Shown piece after piece: positions 51,328 through 61,119 of a stretch of DNA of 64,000 nucleotides. Numbering within the stretch: the stretch's first letter is position 1; each line of letters begins with the position of its first letter. Origin of the DNA: Halobacillus_B sp963739045. GTDB lineage: Bacteria; Bacillota; Bacilli; Bacillales; Halobacillaceae. Under the pieces are notes generated by a model that did no database searches, had not been told where the DNA came from, and saw only the letters and a program-made list of their open reading frames with translations. A program made the translations under genes and the position numbers. The stretch covers positions 806,001 to 870,000 of the forward strand of contig CAVTYY010000005.1 of the NCBI GenBank assembly GCA_963739045.1. The letters run 5' to 3'.

Positions 51328-51794
51328 TGGCAAAGTCGATTACTACCATTAAACGTTATGAAGTTTCTCAGGAAGAACAAAGAGAGAAAGATTTTTCGGA
51401 AGTTAAAGAAGCCGTGTCTGATAATAAAGAGGCGATTTTAAAAGGAATTAAACTCCTTTCTGCCTTGAATGAAGGGGGCACGCTTGATTCCGCATACGCC
51501 TTCAATAAGAAGAAGAATGCGGCTCTAACCAATTTAGTGGAAGAGATAAATAAAGAGAGGTACACCTCTTTGCTTGAGAATCTCCCTGAACTCATCTTCT
51601 TACTAGGTGATTTGGATGTAAAGGCCATCAGGGACCTGACCTCCCGGTTAAATCATGGACTAGAGGAAATGGAACCTTCCTCGGAAGAAAAGAAAACTTC
51701 GGTTTTTGATTTAGCCAAATCCTTAAAAGATCCAGAAATCAACCGTAGTATCACGATGATATTACAGTTCTTAAAAGGAATGGGAAAAAAATAA
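51327..51794 (+). CDS. DUF1641 protein (YrhD-like)
   Basis: A 155-residue soluble, mostly helical DUF1641 protein, the usual partner of YrhE-type formate dehydrogenase. The conserved EAVSDNKEAILKGIKLLSALNEGGTLDS block is at about 28-55. Its job is not proven; it may help assembly. It overlaps the dehydrogenase stop by one base. Confidence 0.9.
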   Translation: MAKSITTIKRYEVSQEEQREKDFSEVKEAVSDNKEAILKGIKLLSALNEGGTLDSAYAFNKKKNAALTNLVEEINKERYTSLLENLPELIFLLGDLDVKAIRDLTSRLNHGLEEMEPSSEEKKTSVFDLAKSLKDPEINRSITMILQFLKGMGKK

Positions 51795-51834
51795 ACTATT
51801 TCATTCTGAGAGGTATTAGATTTTTCAGTCATTC

Positions 51835-51876
51835 AAAAGTACTCCAATTGATTTTACAGTTGGAGTACTTTTTTTA
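51835..51876 (+). terminator. Terminator of the formate dehydrogenase operon
   Basis: AAAAGTACTCCAA (51835-51847) pairs with TTGGAGTACTTTT (51860-51872), followed by TTTTA. Confidence 0.88.
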
Positions 51877-51958
51877 TTAGTCTGGAGTCCTCAGTAAATA
51901 GTAGAGTAGCAGGGTGACATTCACGTCCCATTAACTATTGTAGGGTGGGTGTGAATAA

Positions 51959-52831
51959 TTACTGGACAGCCTTGATAACTGCTTCTGTGATTAATCGCCA
52001 TGCCTGCTGGGCCTTATCCTTAGGTCCTAAATGGTGAAAGGCGTGGGTACAGTTCTGGAAAAGTTCCAATCGAACTTGGACTCCTGACTTTTTTAACTTG
52101 TTTGTATACTTTTCTGCTTCCGGGCGAAAAGCGTCATGCTCGGCAGCGATTACGAGGGCTGGGGCCAATCCTTCCAGGCTTTCCGCTAAAACGGGAGAAG
52201 CGTAAGGGTGAGCAGCTTGTTTGGAATCGGGTACATAACAGTGATTCAGGAAATTGGCTACCTGCGGGTATTTCGACCGCCAGGGGTCGGGTTCTGGCTT
52301 TTCCGCATGGGGGGTGGAAAAATCAAGCATTGGACAGGAAAGAACTTGTAGTAATGGCTGCGGTTCATGATGTTCTTTTAATAACATACAGAGCACTGCT
52401 GCTAAGTTTGCACCGGAACTTTGACCGCCAATCATAATTTTTTCTGGATCAATTAGCAGTTCTTCTGCGTGTTGTTTGATCCAGTTCAAAATTCCATAGC
52501 TTTGTTGTACGGGGATGGGAAACGGATACTCAGGCGCTTTGGGATAATCTACGTTGACAACCACACAATTAGTTTCATTAGCAAGCATACGGCAATAAGG
52601 ATCATCCATCTCTTTTGAATGCATGATAAAAGCTCCACCGTGAAAGTTAAGATAAACCGGCCGTCTTTCTAAAGCTCCTTTAGGGTAATAGCAGGAGATG
52701 GCCGTGCTAAGTTCATAAATATCTATAAGGATATCAGTTTTTGTTTGAACAGGCTGATACTCTACCAGCGGTTTTCTTTCTGCTTGGTTAGGTAATAGTC
52801 GAAGCAGGTTAGCTGTCAAAGTTGTAATCAT
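51959..52831 (-). CDS. Alpha/beta hydrolase, HSL-type esterase
   Basis: A 290-residue hormone-sensitive-lipase-like esterase. HGGAF at 64-68 forms the oxyanion hole, S138 in GGQSSGAN is the nucleophile, and AEHDAFRPEAE and NCTHAFHHL supply Asp and His. I start at ATG 52831 (MITTLTANLL) because GAGAGGAGC lies eight bases upstream; the 29 residues before it have none. Single gene, divergent from the glycosyltransferase. Confidence 0.9.
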   Translation of the reverse strand: MITTLTANLLRLLPNQAERKPLVEYQPVQTKTDILIDIYELSTAISCYYPKGALERRPVYLNFHGGAFIMHSKEMDDPYCRMLANETNCVVVNVDYPKAPEYPFPIPVQQSYGILNWIKQHAEELLIDPEKIMIGGQSSGANLAAVLCMLLKEHHEPQPLLQVLSCPMLDFSTPHAEKPEPDPWRSKYPQVANFLNHCYVPDSKQAAHPYASPVLAESLEGLAPALVIAAEHDAFRPEAEKYTNKLKKSGVQVRLELFQNCTHAFHHLGPKDKAQQAWRLITEAVIKAVQ

Positions 52832-53008
52832 AATCAAGCTCCTCTCATTTTTAGTTTGTACGAATGCAGCTGAGCAGCGGATTTTGCTGCGAAAATTAAG
52901 AGAACTGAGATTTTTCATTCTAAAAATATTGGAAATATATGAATCATGCTATGATTGAATTAAGGTTCTCACGAATTCGATAATTGTAAAAGGGATGAGG
53001 TGAAAGCG

Positions 53009-54095
53009 ATGTGGCTCATGATCTTTGCTGTAGCAGCTACTTTATTGCTATTTTGGCATAAGGTGGCTTTTCCTTTAGAAGAAATTAAAGAAACAGACTC
53101 GTACTCTATTATCATTCCTGCACGTAATGAAGCAGAAAATCTCAAGCGCTTGCTCCCATCTATTCTCGCTCACACGTAGTATTCACCAGGAAGTTTTGGT
53201 AGTGGATGATGATTCAGATGATGATACTTCTGAAATTGCCCGATCGTATGGAGTAAAAGTAGTAATACCTCCTCCCATTCCAAGTGACTGGCAGGGAAAA
53301 TCCTGGGCTTGCTACCATGGGGCAAAAGAGGCATCAGGAAAAACATTATTCTTTCTTGATGCAGATACCTGGTTTTCTCCGGATGGCCCGAACCGGATTA
53401 TTCAGTTTGCAGAAGCACAAGAAAAAGAGTGTCTTATAACCATTCACCCGTACCATGAAATGCATTCGTTCTGGGAAAAACTTTCCTCTATTTTTCATAT
53501 GATTGTGTTTCTATCGTCAGGAATCACTAACTTTTTTAGAAATCGCATGAGGACCCATGGTGGCTTCGGACCCTGTTTAATTATAAAGGCGGATACGTAT
53601 TGGAGGCTGGAGGGTCACTATGCCATCCGTGGAGAAATTGTTGAACATTTAGCATTAGCAAGACGAGCGGGAAAGAAAAAAGTAAAGACATTCGCCTACA
53701 GCGGAAAAAAAGCAGTTCATATGAGAATGTATCCTCCACGTTTTTCAGCGGTTGTAAATGGCTGGTCAAAAAGCTTTGCCTCTGGGGCTCGAACAGCTTC
53801 GCCTATTTTGTCTATCGCAAGTATTATTTGGGTCTCACTTATCATTTCATTCCTGGTGAATATGCTCCACATTGGGTGGTGGAGTAGTATTACTTATGTC
53901 ATCCTATCGTGTTTACTGTATCGTTTTCTAAAGCAGGTCGGTACTTTTTATTGGTATGACGCGGCACTATTTCCAGTTCACTTTTTCTTTTTTGTGATTG
54001 TATTTGTTTATTCTTTCTTGAATTCCTTTCTGTTCAAGCAAACTACATGGAAAGGCCGCCAAATTGCAGGAAATAAGGGGAAAGATTCCTCATGA
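53009..54095 (+). pseudogene. CrtQ-like family 2 glycosyltransferase, frameshifted
   Basis: The gene starts at ATG 53009 (MWLMIFAVAATLLLFW, a membrane segment) behind GATGAGGTGA and reads YSIIIPARNEAENLKRLLPS, the GT2 start, then hits TAG at 53177. The rest of the GT2 domain (VLVVDDDSDDDTSEIAR, WQGKSWACYHGAKEASG, FFLDADTWF) is in the next frame. Removing one base near 53177-53178 restores one protein of about 361 residues with C-terminal membrane segments. It resembles staphylococcal CrtQ, the diaponeurosporenoate glucosyltransferase. The CrtO-like gene follows with a four-base overlap. Error or true lesion cannot be told. Confidence 0.85.
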
Positions 54096-54550
54096 TAATA
54101 GTAAATGCTGCCGTCTGGGTTGCTATCCATTTAAGTATAAGTTTCATCGTATTTTTGTGTCCTGAATCTTTTGTTTTGAAATTTTCAAGAATCTATAAAA
54201 TAAATAAATGGGAAAAAAACGGATCCATTTATGAAAATATCAAGATTAGAAAATGGAAACACAGGCTGCCTGAAGCCCGAAAATGGTTTAATAAAGGATC
54301 AGGTAAAACGGCGAAGGACTTGAGAGAGAGGGGAAGTCTTTGGAAATTCGAATTACAAACCTATCGATCAGAGCTCTCTCACTGGATGCAAATGCTTCCA
54401 GCTCCTTTGTTCTTTTTCTTCAACAGCCCTTTGGCAGGCTGGATCAATATGATATACGCAATTCTCTTTAACCTTCCTTTTATTATCATTCAGAGGTACA
54501 ACCGATCGCGTCTAGCAAAGCTTAAAGTGCTTTTACTTCACCGCAAATAA
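54092..54550 (+). CDS. CrtO-like carotenoid glycosyl acyltransferase
   Basis: A 152-residue membrane protein with hydrophobic segments at both ends and a middle region IRKWKHRLPEARKWFNKGSGKT and FELQTYRSELSHW, characteristic of CrtO (glycosyl-4,4'-diaponeurosporenoate acyltransferase). It would add a fatty acyl chain to a glycosylated C30 carotenoid. It overlaps the glycosyltransferase gene by four bases (ATGA). crtM and crtN are not in the window. Confidence 0.82.
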   Translation: MIIVNAAVWVAIHLSISFIVFLCPESFVLKFSRIYKINKWEKNGSIYENIKIRKWKHRLPEARKWFNKGSGKTAKDLRERGSLWKFELQTYRSELSHWMQMLPAPLFFFFNSPLAGWINMIYAILFNLPFIIIQRYNRSRLAKLKVLLLHRK

Positions 54551-54644
54551 CCTCATTGATGCAAAGAACCCTGAAGCAAACCTTTCCATAGATTTAATCA
54601 GGATGGAAAGACTGCTGAAAAGATGTAATAAGACCCATAAAGGA

Positions 54645-55121
54645 TTATAGTTCAAAGAAAAACCATCCAATCATTATCAATTGAATAACGATTTTTGCAA
54701 TAGAGCCGCTTAAAAAGCCTAGAAATGACCCTAAGGCTGCTTTAGCAGCTGATTCGGTGGTTCTTTTTTGGATTAATTCGGCCACTGTGACTAAGATAAG
54801 CGGAAGCAGAATGATACCGAATGGAGGAAAAATAAAAGAACCAGCGATCACACCTGCCGCTGCTGCTCTTTCTCCCCATTTACTTCCGCCATACTTTCTT
54901 ACAAAATAACTGTTCGCTATAATATCAGCGGCGATGAGAAGAACGGTTAATAGGATAATTCCAATCCAAAAATATAGAGAAAGCGTATCACGATCAATAA
55001 AAAAGTAATATGTTACATATCCGATCCAAAGAACCAGCGGTCCCGGAATGATAGGAAATATCAAGCTGACAAAGCTTGCAGCAAAACAGATAATAATGAT
55101 GCTCCAGTATAGATACTCCAT
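54645..55121 (-). CDS. DUF456 membrane protein
   Basis: A 158-residue protein with about four hydrophobic segments and the DUF456 pattern FPIIPGPLVLWIGYVTYY and AADIIANSYFVRKYGGSKWG near the middle. Function unknown in the family. AGGAGGTAAATC precedes the ATG. Single gene. Confidence 0.88.
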   Translation of the reverse strand: MEYLYWSIIIICFAASFVSLIFPIIPGPLVLWIGYVTYYFFIDRDTLSLYFWIGIILLTVLLIAADIIANSYFVRKYGGSKWGERAAAAGVIAGSFIFPPFGIILLPLILVTVAELIQKRTTESAAKAALGSFLGFLSGSIAKIVIQLIMIGWFFFEL

Positions 55122-55277
55122 GATTTACCTCCTGATTTATAGAAAACAACTGAATTCATTCTATCATTTACAATGAGAAAAGGCGTGAATAACTTGAACA
55201 GGTTTAACTGAAGTGCAGACTAACAGATCAGAACTTAATAAGGGGATGCCCTTCCTTTATTATTTGTTAAATAGATA

Positions 55278-55309
55278 GACTCCGAACCAATGGAATGTGG
55301 TTCGGAGTC
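55278..55309 (-). terminator. Terminator after the MMPL gene
   Basis: GACTCCGAACC pairs with GGTTCGGAGTC around a ten-base loop, 37 bases beyond the MMPL stop. The U-tract on the minus strand is weak (TCTATCTATTT). Confidence 0.6.
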
Positions 55310-55345
55310 TATGGAGAGTAGAATTCCTTTGTTCCGGCTACTCAG

Positions 55346-57574
55346 TTAATGAGATTTGCTTCTTTGCGTTTTAAGTTTCGGTTTGCTTGGCCAGAATGCG
55401 TACTTCCCGAGTATTCCGGTAAGAGAAGGAACGAGAAAAGGTCTAACGATAAAAGTATCCAGTAAAACTCCTATTGCCGTCACCGTTCCAAATTGGACAA
55501 GTACTTGGATAGGAAGAGTGATTAAGACAGCAAAAGTCCCTGCTAAAATTAATCCGGCAGAGGTAATAACTGAACCGGTTTCCGATACCCCTTCGCTTAT
55601 CGCTTTGCCTAATTTCATGGAGCGGCTTTTCTTCCATATACTTGAGATCATAAAGATATTGTAATCTTCCCCTAGGGCAACAATGAATACAAAAGAGTAC
55701 AGCGGGATAAAACCTTGAAGCTCTTCCACTCCAAATCCGTAATGAAGTATAATCCATCCAATTCCAATCGCACTAAAGTAAGAGAGAAGGACAGTCGCCA
55801 TTAAATAAGCCATAGCAGTTAGAGATCGCAAATACAGAACAAGTAATAAGGCAATCATTACAATAATGACGGGAATGATTACTTTGGAATCCCGGTTAAC
55901 GATTTGCGAAGTGTCATACTGCTCGGCGGTTTGACCTGCAATCCATACCTTCTCGTCAGGATTAGAAATAGCTGCCGATTGCAGTGCGTTCTCTGTGATA
56001 TCTCTTAGGTTTTTAATTTTGTTTACTGCTTCTTGAGAATATGGATTCATATTATATTCTGCGCTATAGCTTAATAAGTTCGGGTCATCTTCGGCTTTTT
56101 TTGCTTCAGAAACTTTAGCGATATAAGAGAGATCTTCTAAGTTCTCTTTTAAGTTCGTGCTCTTGCCGTCGGTCTGAACTATGATTTGGACGGGAGCCAG
56201 CTGTCCAGGATCAAAGTGTTCCCCGATTAATGAAAAGCCTTGTCTTGATGGTGTATCCTCTGGAAAAGTAGACAAGGTGTCAAAGGTATACTTCGTCTGT
56301 GTAGAGAACAATGCTAATACACCTAGTATAATCGCAGTAGTTAAAGCAATAATCCATTTTTTATCAATCACTAGTTTGCCAAGGCGGTCCCAAATAGTAA
56401 GTTTGAATGATTTTTTCGGTGCGGATTTCCCTTTTTTTCTTGCCCGCTCCTCTTCCATAGCAGGGGTTCTTGGGATAAACGGAAAGAATGACCCTCTGCC
56501 GAAAATCCCCAGCAAAGCAGGTACGAGGGTGAGGCTCGCGATCATCATAATTAATATCGCCAAACTAAAAGGAACGGCGAAACGTTGAAGAGTCCCGTAC
56601 TGGGCAAGCAGAAGAATAAGTAATGCAAACATGACGGTTAGACCACTCATTGCAATCGCTCCAGCCGTACCGGTGAAAGCTTTTTTCATAGCTGATAAGC
56701 GGCTTTCTTCTTCTTTTAAAAAACTTCTGTATCGTGCGATAAGAAATAAACAGTAGTCCGTTCCTGCACCAAATAAAAGGACGGTCATTATCGATAGTCC
56801 TTGGGCATCGAAGGTAATCCAGCCCTGAGCTGCCATCCAGCCTAATAATGGATTAATAACTCCATAAGCGAATCCAACCGCTACGAGCGGAATAAGCGCT
56901 AAGATCGGGGAACGATAAATCACTAATAGAAAGATTAAAACCAGGGCAACCGTTGATAACAGCAGGGATACATCAGCATTTGAAAACAGTCCCTCTGCAT
57001 CCACTGCGATACCTGCCGGACCAGTAATGCGGCTCACCAATGTATGATCTGCGTCTATATCCGCTTGGAAGGGTTCAGAACCAAAGATGTCCTTGACTTG
57101 GCTTTTTACTTTCTCCAGTCCTTCTTTATATACAGCCGTTTCTTGATTTTCGTCAAAGAAGATCGGCTGCACAATCGTAGTTCCATCCTCTGACACTTGC
57201 TGCTTAAGCGCTTGAGGGGGAAGCTGGAAGTAAGGGATGGTCCCTTTCTGATGTGGAAGCGGCGCATCTGTAATTTCTTTAGAGAGCTGCTGAATATGCT
57301 GTAAGTCTTTCTGAGTTAATCCTTCTTCCCGATACCAGGTAATAAGTGCAGGTACGCCTGAGTCGGACGGAAATTGATTCTTCGCAATGCGCGACGCCTC
57401 CACTGAAGGCACGTCTTCGTCAAAATTACTAGCCGCATTATCCTCCTGAGAATTAGCCTGGGGAAGCAATCCATTAAGTATTCCAACGATAATAATCCAT
57501 AACACTACCGTTATCCATTTACCGTACTTCCCGCTGATGCGTTCTGAAAATCTTTCAAACCAATTATTCTCCAC
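55346..57574 (-). CDS. MMPL/RND-type transporter (YdfJ-like)
   Basis: A 742-residue export protein with twelve predicted membrane segments in two halves and two large outer loops. FGAGTDYCLFLIARYRSFL and VALGEDYNIFMISSIWKKS are the matching proton-relay regions of the MMPL family. Substrates may be lipids or drugs. I use GTG 57574, nine bases after GGAGG; the TTG at 57583 touches that site. Its promoter region carries the palindrome also found before the TetR gene. Confidence 0.9.
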   Translation of the reverse strand: MENNWFERFSERISGKYGKWITVVLWIIIVGILNGLLPQANSQEDNAASNFDEDVPSVEASRIAKNQFPSDSGVPALITWYREEGLTQKDLQHIQQLSKEITDAPLPHQKGTIPYFQLPPQALKQQVSEDGTTIVQPIFFDENQETAVYKEGLEKVKSQVKDIFGSEPFQADIDADHTLVSRITGPAGIAVDAEGLFSNADVSLLLSTVALVLIFLLVIYRSPILALIPLVAVGFAYGVINPLLGWMAAQGWITFDAQGLSIMTVLLFGAGTDYCLFLIARYRSFLKEEESRLSAMKKAFTGTAGAIAMSGLTVMFALLILLLAQYGTLQRFAVPFSLAILIMMIASLTLVPALLGIFGRGSFFPFIPRTPAMEEERARKKGKSAPKKSFKLTIWDRLGKLVIDKKWIIALTTAIILGVLALFSTQTKYTFDTLSTFPEDTPSRQGFSLIGEHFDPGQLAPVQIIVQTDGKSTNLKENLEDLSYIAKVSEAKKAEDDPNLLSYSAEYNMNPYSQEAVNKIKNLRDITENALQSAAISNPDEKVWIAGQTAEQYDTSQIVNRDSKVIIPVIIVMIALLLVLYLRSLTAMAYLMATVLLSYFSAIGIGWIILHYGFGVEELQGFIPLYSFVFIVALGEDYNIFMISSIWKKSRSMKLGKAISEGVSETGSVITSAGLILAGTFAVLITLPIQVLVQFGTVTAIGVLLDTFIVRPFLVPSLTGILGKYAFWPSKPKLKTQRSKSH

Positions 57575-57604
57575 TCTAATCAACCTCCATAAATGATCGT
57601 TTAA

Positions 57605-57620
57605 CTTATCGATTGATAAG
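57605..57620. promoter_or_regulatory. TetR-family operator before the MMPL gene
   Basis: CTTATC-GATT-GATAAG is a perfect palindrome with six-base arms. The same arms with the same spacing occur at 58341-58356 before the TetR gene. Confidence 0.75.
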
Positions 57621-57678
57621 CCAGGGGTAAAAAAATTGTACCAGCCCTTCGGATGATACGAGATTAAAGAATGTTTGC

Positions 57679-58293
57679 TTAATGAATAGAATCTGAGGCA
57701 AAACCATACAAAAAGAAGCTGATAATCTTTTTTGCTGCTTCTTCACTGCGGTCGGAAGCTTTTGTTTCTTTCCCTATAGTAAAGATCGTTGAAGATAAAG
57801 CATGGTTTATTAATGTCATGAGAAGCCGTGCACAAACGGTCGGTGTATAGCCGCTTTCCTGAGGGTCCCGCAGCGAGCCGTCGGTAAAACCTTTCTTAAA
57901 CACCTCAATCATTGGATATAGATAAGCTTCGTGCCACCACACCTGAATTTGTTTCTGAGACGGTTCAGGCAGTTCATGCTGAATATCGTGAAACATCTGA
58001 GTTAAATCATTCGGGTGGTGTCTTATCATATAGGAAACCACTTTAAGGAGACATTTCTCTGTAGACAGGTCCTGAGCTAGAATTTCATCCATGGATTGCT
58101 TTGTTTCTAAGGAAACAGAACGAATGACTTCGACATATAGTTCGGTTTTCCCTGAGAAGTGGTGGTACAGGGCAGGCTGGGTAATGCCGCATGTATCAGC
58201 AATTTGTCTAGTTGAGACTGCTCTGTAGCCTAACTCCATAAATAACTTTCGTGAAGTTTGAATAATCATGTTTCTTGTTTCAGTTTTTTTCAT
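57679..58293 (-). CDS. TetR-family regulator
   Basis: A 204-residue TetR repressor: helix-turn-helix at about 25-55 (VSTRQIADTCGITQPALYHHFSGKTELY) and a ligand-binding helical C-terminus. It lies upstream of the MMPL gene on the same strand, and both have a CTTATC-N4-GATAAG palindrome in front, so it probably represses itself and the transporter. The ligand is unknown. The ribosome site is weak (AAAGTTTGAGAAA). Confidence 0.92.
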   Translation of the reverse strand: MKKTETRNMIIQTSRKLFMELGYRAVSTRQIADTCGITQPALYHHFSGKTELYVEVIRSVSLETKQSMDEILAQDLSTEKCLLKVVSYMIRHHPNDLTQMFHDIQHELPEPSQKQIQVWWHEAYLYPMIEVFKKGFTDGSLRDPQESGYTPTVCARLLMTLINHALSSTIFTIGKETKASDRSEEAAKKIISFFLYGFASDSIH

Positions 58294-58340
58294 TTTGGTT
58301 TCTCAAACTTTCTTTTTCAATTCTTCTGACTTTATTCCAG

Positions 58341-58356
58341 CTTATCAAGTGATAAG
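58341..58356. promoter_or_regulatory. TetR-family operator before the tetR gene
   Basis: CTTATC-AAGT-GATAAG, a perfect palindrome, 48 bases upstream of the TetR start, matches the site at 57605. Confidence 0.75.
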
Positions 58357-58449
58357 TTAAGGTATATTTGAATCATAATCGATCGCAGAAGAGAAGTCAA
58401 AATTGAATCGGCTCAAGCAAAAGATCCATTAAGAACGGCAGGTGCAATT

Positions 58450-58486
58450 TAAAAAACCCGAACCATTTATTTTCACAGGTTCGGGT
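58450..58486 (-). terminator. Terminator of the aldo/keto reductase gene
   Basis: On the minus strand ACCCGAACC pairs with GGTTCGGGT and is followed by TTTTTT. Confidence 0.8.
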
Positions 58487-58562
58487 GTCACACTTTATTT
58501 ATCCTTATATTTACGGCTGTGATAGCTTGCAGCTAATCATCACTTATAGCCGCATATTTCTG

Positions 58563-59567
58563 TTACCTAATTCCCATGTCCTGACGATCGGGCGGTGCCA
58601 TAAATTCTGGTCCGACCGGGTCTTTAATATGCTTTGAAAGAATTTTATCAATATCATTCATTGTTTCTTTATCAATGTGAAAATCTTCAATTTCCTGAAC
58701 TGGGTCCAACTGTTCTGGTTTTCTGCCACCCATAAGGGCAATGCCAGAACCCGGCTGCTCTAATACCCATCTGAGGGCGAGGTGAAGAACACGTTTACCA
58801 TAACGATCTTTGGCAAGTTGATCTAATTCTTCGACAGCATTTAAGTACTGAGTAAAACGAGGCTGTTGGAATTTAGGATCATTGTTTCTTAAGTCGTCGC
58901 CTTTAAATTCTCTTTCCGTTGACATTTTCCCTGATAAAAGACCGCGGCATAGGGAACCGTAAGTAATCGAGGTTATATCGTGTTCCTTAACGTACGGCAG
59001 AATATCCTTTTCTATTTCCCGTTCAAATAAATTGTAAGGTGGCTGCAGAGTATCTATAGGAGCAGCTTCTCTAAAAATGTCCATTTGCTCTGGGGAAAAG
59101 TTACTCACCCCGATTGCTTTAATCTTCCCTTGTTTGTGAAGATAATGGAGAGCTTCTGCCGTTTCATGAATAGGGGTTACAGGGTCTGGCCAATGAACTT
59201 GGTAGACGTCAATATAATCCGTCTGAAGTCTTCGTAATGAATCTTCGACTTCTTGATGGATCCTTTCTTTACTGCCATTTCTAAAAACATCTTCACCTTT
59301 CCAGTCCATCCCTACCTTAGTAGCAAGCAGAAGATCCTCCCGGTTGCCATACTGCTGAATGGCTTTTCCGACAATTTCCTCGGATTGGCCAAATCCATAA
59401 ACCGGGGCTGTATCAATGAAATTAATTCCCTTGTCCAAAGCGGAGTGGATGGTTTTTATGGATTGTTTTTCATCGGTTCCGCCCCACATCCAGCCACCGA
59501 TCGCCCAAGTACCCAGTCCAATCCGGGTGGCTTGCTTATCTGTATGATTAATTGTTAATTTTTCCAA
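58563..59567 (-). CDS. Aldo/keto reductase
   Basis: A 334-residue NADPH-dependent reductase with the AKR TIM-barrel fold. GINFIDTAPVYGFGQSE supplies the catalytic Asp and Tyr, LLATKVG the Lys and YQVHWPDP the His; IGVSNFSPEQM and the GGRKPEQLDP phosphate loop are conserved. Reaction: reduction of aldehydes or ketones; substrate unknown. A GGAGGTGG site precedes the ATG. Single gene. Confidence 0.92.
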   Translation of the reverse strand: MEKLTINHTDKQATRIGLGTWAIGGWMWGGTDEKQSIKTIHSALDKGINFIDTAPVYGFGQSEEIVGKAIQQYGNREDLLLATKVGMDWKGEDVFRNGSKERIHQEVEDSLRRLQTDYIDVYQVHWPDPVTPIHETAEALHYLHKQGKIKAIGVSNFSPEQMDIFREAAPIDTLQPPYNLFEREIEKDILPYVKEHDITSITYGSLCRGLLSGKMSTEREFKGDDLRNNDPKFQQPRFTQYLNAVEELDQLAKDRYGKRVLHLALRWVLEQPGSGIALMGGRKPEQLDPVQEIEDFHIDKETMNDIDKILSKHIKDPVGPEFMAPPDRQDMGIR

Positions 59568-59835
59568 TTATTCCACCTCCATAACGAATTCATCCTTGTG
59601 TCTACCCGCTAATCCACATCATTAATCTTATTAAAGAGCATGACTCGTAAAGGTATAAGAGAAATATATTTACAGCCAGCTTTAACTAAAGAGGATAATG
59701 GGGGAGAATATAAAGATCTTCTTACTAATTTTACTTCGAAAAAGGGGAACTTCATCAATAAAATATTTAAGGTTAGTAATCGTATGAGAGTTATGACAAA
59801 ATAAAGGTATATTATGCCAATGGAGGTACTTCTTA

Positions 59836-61053
59836 ATGGACGGATTTCACGAAGCTTTTATACAAATTTTAATTTTACTGGCTATTTCTGTTTCAGTCAT
59901 TGCAATTGCCAAGCTGTTAAAAGAACCTTACTCTATTGCGTTAGTCATTGTCGGATTAATTCTGGGATTAACAGAAATTCCGTATCTTGAAGACGCAGAA
60001 TATTACATAACGCAGTCGGATGTTTTCGAGGCAACCATTATCTCACTTTTTTTACCGATTCTGTTAGGGGATGCAACGTTAAAATTATCCGTTCCCCATT
60101 TATACAAACAAAGAAAGCCGGTTGTCAGCCTGGCATTTTTAGGAACCTTTGTTTCCTTTATCTGCATTGGAGCCGGGGCATATTTTCTGCTTGGACTGCC
60201 TCTTGCCGTCGCTTTTACGTTTGCTGCTTTGATGAGCGCAACCGATCCGATCAGTGTGCTGTCCATCTTTAAGTCCTTAGGGGTATCACAGAAGCTGTCC
60301 ACTGTAATGGAAGGTGAATCGCTATTTAATGATGGTATTGCTGTAGTTCTGTTTAAAATATCAAGTATTTATCTGCTGACTTATCTTGAAATGGGGTGGT
60401 CCGGACTTGGTCACGGCATCCTGCTGTTTTTGCAATTTGCAGCAGGGGGAGCTTTAATAGGCGGAGTGATGGGATATATTTTTTCTCAGATCATCCGTCT
60501 TTATGACGATTATCCCTTAGAAATCGCCTTCAGTGCTTTACTCTTTTTCGGGAGTTACTTTATTGCAGAGCATTTTCACACTTCAGGAGTAATTGCTGTG
60601 GTAGTGGCGGGGCTTATTTTTGGAGAATATGGGGCAAAGATTGGCATGTCAGATGAGACGAGGACAAATATTAACACGTTTTGGGATGTTATTACTTTGC
60701 TTGCTAATTCCCTCATTTTCCTTATGATTGGACTGGAAATCCAAAATGTTCAATTTAACGGTAATTGGATATTAATTCCTTTGGCAATTCTTATTGTATT
60801 ACTAGGTAGAACGATTGCTTTATATTTCAGCACCAGACGTATTAACGGTATTTCTGCGAAGGAAAGGCTGCTTCTTAATTGGGGAGGTTTACGAGGAAGT
60901 TTATCCGTAGCACTGGCATTAAGTTTACCAGAGGATTTTTCTGGAAGAGATGAAGTCTTGCTGTTTACATTTTCCGTTGTGCTGTTTTCTTTACTAATTC
61001 AAGGGTTAACCATTAAACCGCTCATTAAAAAGCTTGGACTTATTGGTGATTGA
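59836..61053 (+). CDS. Na+/H+ antiporter, CPA1 family
   Basis: A 405-residue cation:proton antiporter with about twelve membrane segments. MSATDPISVLSIFKSLG and GESLFNDGIAVVLF are the CPA1/NhaP ion-binding motifs with the paired Asp residues; NWGGLRGSLSVALALSLP is typical. It should expel Na+ in exchange for protons, useful in saline surroundings. AATGGAGGTACTTC precedes the ATG. Single gene with its own terminator. The 59568-59835 gap holds no feature I can support. Confidence 0.92.
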   Translation: MDGFHEAFIQILILLAISVSVIAIAKLLKEPYSIALVIVGLILGLTEIPYLEDAEYYITQSDVFEATIISLFLPILLGDATLKLSVPHLYKQRKPVVSLAFLGTFVSFICIGAGAYFLLGLPLAVAFTFAALMSATDPISVLSIFKSLGVSQKLSTVMEGESLFNDGIAVVLFKISSIYLLTYLEMGWSGLGHGILLFLQFAAGGALIGGVMGYIFSQIIRLYDDYPLEIAFSALLFFGSYFIAEHFHTSGVIAVVVAGLIFGEYGAKIGMSDETRTNINTFWDVITLLANSLIFLMIGLEIQNVQFNGNWILIPLAILIVLLGRTIALYFSTRRINGISAKERLLLNWGGLRGSLSVALALSLPEDFSGRDEVLLFTFSVVLFSLLIQGLTIKPLIKKLGLIGD

Positions 61054-61088
61054 GTGGAATATTACCGATAATTATAGCTAATAACGAG

Positions 61089-61119
61089 CCCGGACCATTA
61101 ATTTTTATGGTCCGGGTTT
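61089..61119 (+). terminator. Terminator after the antiporter gene
   Basis: CCCGGACCAT (61089-61098) pairs with ATGGTCCGGG (61107-61116), followed by TTTACTG. The U-tract is short. Confidence 0.7.
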
